Shown here piece after piece: positions 57,436 to 59,272 of a stretch of 59,272 bases of DNA. This DNA is from an uncultured Gammaproteobacteria bacterium (GTDB taxonomy: Bacteria > Pseudomonadota > Gammaproteobacteria > Enterobacterales > Psychrobiaceae): positions 1-59,272 of the forward strand of contig CAJXRU010000014.1 of assembly GCA_913060565.1 (NCBI GenBank). Direction: 5' to 3'. The notes beneath the pieces were generated by a model. It was not told where the DNA came from. It worked only from the letters and a program-made list of their open reading frames with translations, and searched no databases. Position numbers and translations under genes: made by a program. Within the stretch, counting starts at the first letter, position 1; every line of letters starts with the position of its first letter.

Positions 57436-59163
57436 ATGGAACTAAAAATTTTTTACGATGGCGATTGTCCGTTCTGTCAACAATACGTTAAATTATTGCG
57501 ACTAAAGTCGTCGGTAACCACGTTTGAACTTGTCGATTTGAGAAAAGCGACTGATAGCAAAGCGTTATTTACTGAGTTAGGTTATGATCTAGATAACGGC
57601 ATGGTCGCTCAATTAGATGGTGTTGTTCATTATGGGGCAGATGCTATTAATACAATTGCAATGTTGTCTACGCCAAGTACATGGTTTAACTCCGCTAATG
57701 CGATATTGTTAAGAAATAGATATACAGCAAACTTCTTCTATCCATTATTTAGAATGATCCGCTGGCTTACACTTTTATTGTTAGGGAAGAAAACCTTGGC
57801 GCAAGAAACGTCAGGGAGTTATCAGCAAACCCTATTTTCTGTTTTCTTTTCATTGTTCTCAATTTTTCACGTTGGCAATTACCTATTTGAATACAATAGG
57901 CTTATGCTTCATTATGATTTATTTGCTGTCCTCATTTGCGCTGCGTATTTGTTCTTTAATCCAGGCTCCTCGCGTCTACTTTTCTTGCTGATGTTAGCAA
58001 GTACGGTAAGTACTGTTATGCAAGCCCCTGTCGATTCAAATCATACGATGGTGCGGTCTATATGGCTGCTAGGTTATTGGTTATCTTTTATATGGTGTTT
58101 GGTTAGATCGAAGCAATACCATGAAATCTTCACTTTTAGTGTCGTTGCAGGGCAGGGAACATTACTTGTAATGTATTGCTTTGGTATCTTTCATAAGATA
58201 AACAGTGATTTTTTAAATCCCGTATATAGTTGTGCCGTTACTTTATGGAACGAAATGCCAGCACCTTTATCATCGATAGACATCGGTGGTTTAGATTATA
58301 TGACTATTTACGGTACATTTATTATTGAAGGGTTGATTATCGTTGCACTTTTAACAACCAAGTTTCGTCATTTAGGTATTGTAACTGGTATTGGATTTCA
58401 TCTTTTACTCGCATTGAGTAACTATGCAATGTACATATCATTTACAACGCTATCGATTTGTTTACATTGTTTATTTATTAGTGAAAGCTCGGCAAAGAAT
58501 ATTGTTAATTCGTTTGAGTTTTCACTGATCGTTAAACGGTTAAATTCCGTTTTTTTCAAGTTTATCATGTTATGTATTCTGGTTTCTTTTGCGTACGCGG
58601 CGTTCTTAAAGTCCTATACGCAAGTATCGATTCTGGGAATGCTCGTGCTACTTCCGTTTTGTTACATCATCATAAAATACGGACAAACGAAAAAAAGTGC
58701 CAGTATAAGTTTGGTAAGTAAACGCATTGGGTTTCTATGCACCATAATATTTTTTGCGAATTGCTTTATGCCATACTTGGGCCTTAAATCGGCGCAATCT
58801 GTCAATATGTTTGCGAATCTTAAATTAGAAGATGGTCAAAGTAACCACTTGTTAATCTCTGAACGTTGGCAATATTTTAATTTCTTAAATGACGTCGTGA
58901 TAATTACGAAGATGTCATCAACGCTCAATACTCGTCTGACAATGGATAAACGATTTGGCGAAGTCTATTATGGTGTTCTTGCTGCTCTTGATAATGATCC
59001 GAGGTTAACTATCTCATTCATACGTGATGGTATTCTGTATGAAAATCAATCAAAACAAACATTGCAAAGTGATATTGATAGCATTTTGTTTCCGAAGTTT
59101 TTTTCGAAATGGTTTCATTTTAGGCCCGTGTACCTCGAATCGCCTCAACATTGTAGCGTCTAA
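57436..59163 (+). CDS. DCC thiol-disulfide oxidoreductase-like domain fused to a multi-pass membrane protein
   Basis: A 575-residue protein. The N-terminal 110 residues are a DUF393/DCC thioredoxin-like domain with FYDGDCPFCQQYVKLL (Cys pair C-P-F-C). From about 130 there are roughly ten hydrophobic segments, with an HTTM-like layout (for example FGIFHKINSDFLNP and GIGFHLLLALSNYAMYISF). The last 120 residues are again soluble. The DCC plus membrane form is known in marine bacteria, but its job is not established; a role in membrane thiol chemistry is a guess. An alternative TTG start lies 3 bases upstream. Confidence 0.75.
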   Translation: MELKIFYDGDCPFCQQYVKLLRLKSSVTTFELVDLRKATDSKALFTELGYDLDNGMVAQLDGVVHYGADAINTIAMLSTPSTWFNSANAILLRNRYTANFFYPLFRMIRWLTLLLLGKKTLAQETSGSYQQTLFSVFFSLFSIFHVGNYLFEYNRLMLHYDLFAVLICAAYLFFNPGSSRLLFLLMLASTVSTVMQAPVDSNHTMVRSIWLLGYWLSFIWCLVRSKQYHEIFTFSVVAGQGTLLVMYCFGIFHKINSDFLNPVYSCAVTLWNEMPAPLSSIDIGGLDYMTIYGTFIIEGLIIVALLTTKFRHLGIVTGIGFHLLLALSNYAMYISFTTLSICLHCLFISESSAKNIVNSFEFSLIVKRLNSVFFKFIMLCILVSFAYAAFLKSYTQVSILGMLVLLPFCYIIIKYGQTKKSASISLVSKRIGFLCTIIFFANCFMPYLGLKSAQSVNMFANLKLEDGQSNHLLISERWQYFNFLNDVVIITKMSSTLNTRLTMDKRFGEVYYGVLAALDNDPRLTISFIRDGILYENQSKQTLQSDIDSILFPKFFSKWFHFRPVYLESPQHCSV

Positions 59164-59169
59164 TATTAA

Positions 59170-59222
59170 AAGACTAAGACTAAGACTAAGACTAAGACTA
59201 AGACTAAGACTAAGACTAAGAC
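59170..59222. repeat. AAGACT hexamer tandem repeat
   Basis: About 8.8 perfect copies of a 6-base unit start 6 bases after the last stop codon and run straight into the adapter. The repeat probably broke the assembly here, so its true length is unknown. Confidence 0.9.
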
Positions 59223-59272
59223 CTGTCTCTTATACACATCTCCGAGCCCACGAGACTAGGCATGATCTCGTA
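59223..59272. other. Nextera i7 sequencing adapter (artefact)
   Basis: The reverse mosaic end CTGTCTCTTATACACATCT (59223-59241), the CCGAGCCCACGAGAC site (59242-59256), an 8-base index TAGGCATG (59257-59264) and the start of the P7 arm are present. This is library sequence and not part of the genome. Confidence 0.97.

Noticed and set aside
59170-59222. Hexamer array as a CRISPR or integrase attachment site
   Set aside because: The unit is 6 bases with no spacers and no cas or integrase gene; it is a simple tandem repeat.

Overview
The window is a complete assembled contig from a Gram-negative gammaproteobacterium. Nextera-type library adapters remain at both ends (1-49 and 59223-59272), so the native DNA runs from about 50 to 59222. 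The low GC content, the many outer-membrane and type I secretion features, and the gene neighbourhoods (ackA-pta beside yfbV, fabA beside a Lon-like protease, trpL divergent from rnm, pheST-ihfA, cmoAB) suggest a marine Alteromonadales, probably near Colwelliaceae or Pseudoalteromonadaceae. That placement is an inference from gene content; no rRNA gene is present.

Layout. (1) 50-15789: the 3' part of one giant gene for a type I-secreted, adhesin-like protein. It is open at the 5' edge and has more than 5,200 visible residues. It is built from cadherin-like domains, six regions of about 50-residue propeller-like repeats, seven domains with a VLAND-type motif, four copies of a module I do not recognise, and a C-terminal type I secretion signal. 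(2) 15958-20436: an acetyltransferase, fabA with a FabR-type operator, a Lon-like protease and rlmI. (3) 20756-24435: pheS-pheT-ihfA. (4) 24949-31411: a chemotaxis receptor, then ackA-pta-lipoprotein facing yfbV. (5) 31408-36474 on the minus strand: xthA, an acetyltransferase, a membrane protein and rlmA; and yciB-yciI-HD-GYP. (6) 36587-43346 on the minus strand: a complete tryptophan operon trpL-E-G-D-CF-B-A, with an intact leader peptide carrying three Trp codons and an attenuator. (7) 43524-47320 on the plus strand: rnm-yciO-scpA-scpB-rluB. (8) 47385-53756 on the minus strand: a chemotaxis receptor, an ECF sigma factor, a FecR-like regulator and a TonB-dependent receptor with an STN domain, together a cell-surface signalling system. 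(9) 54057-55812: cmoA-cmoB. (10) 55987-59163: an acetyltransferase, an FkbM-type methyltransferase and a DCC thioredoxin-fold/multi-pass membrane protein, followed by an AAGACT hexamer repeat at the contig end.

Most of the window is core metabolism and information processing. The unusual parts are the giant adhesin, where a seven-repeat propeller seems to sit inside an eight-repeat one, and the TonB receptor, where an STN signalling domain is joined in frame to the translated 5' leader and second signal peptide of what looks like an ordinary receptor gene. I found no tRNA, rRNA, CRISPR array, insertion sequence or prophage.
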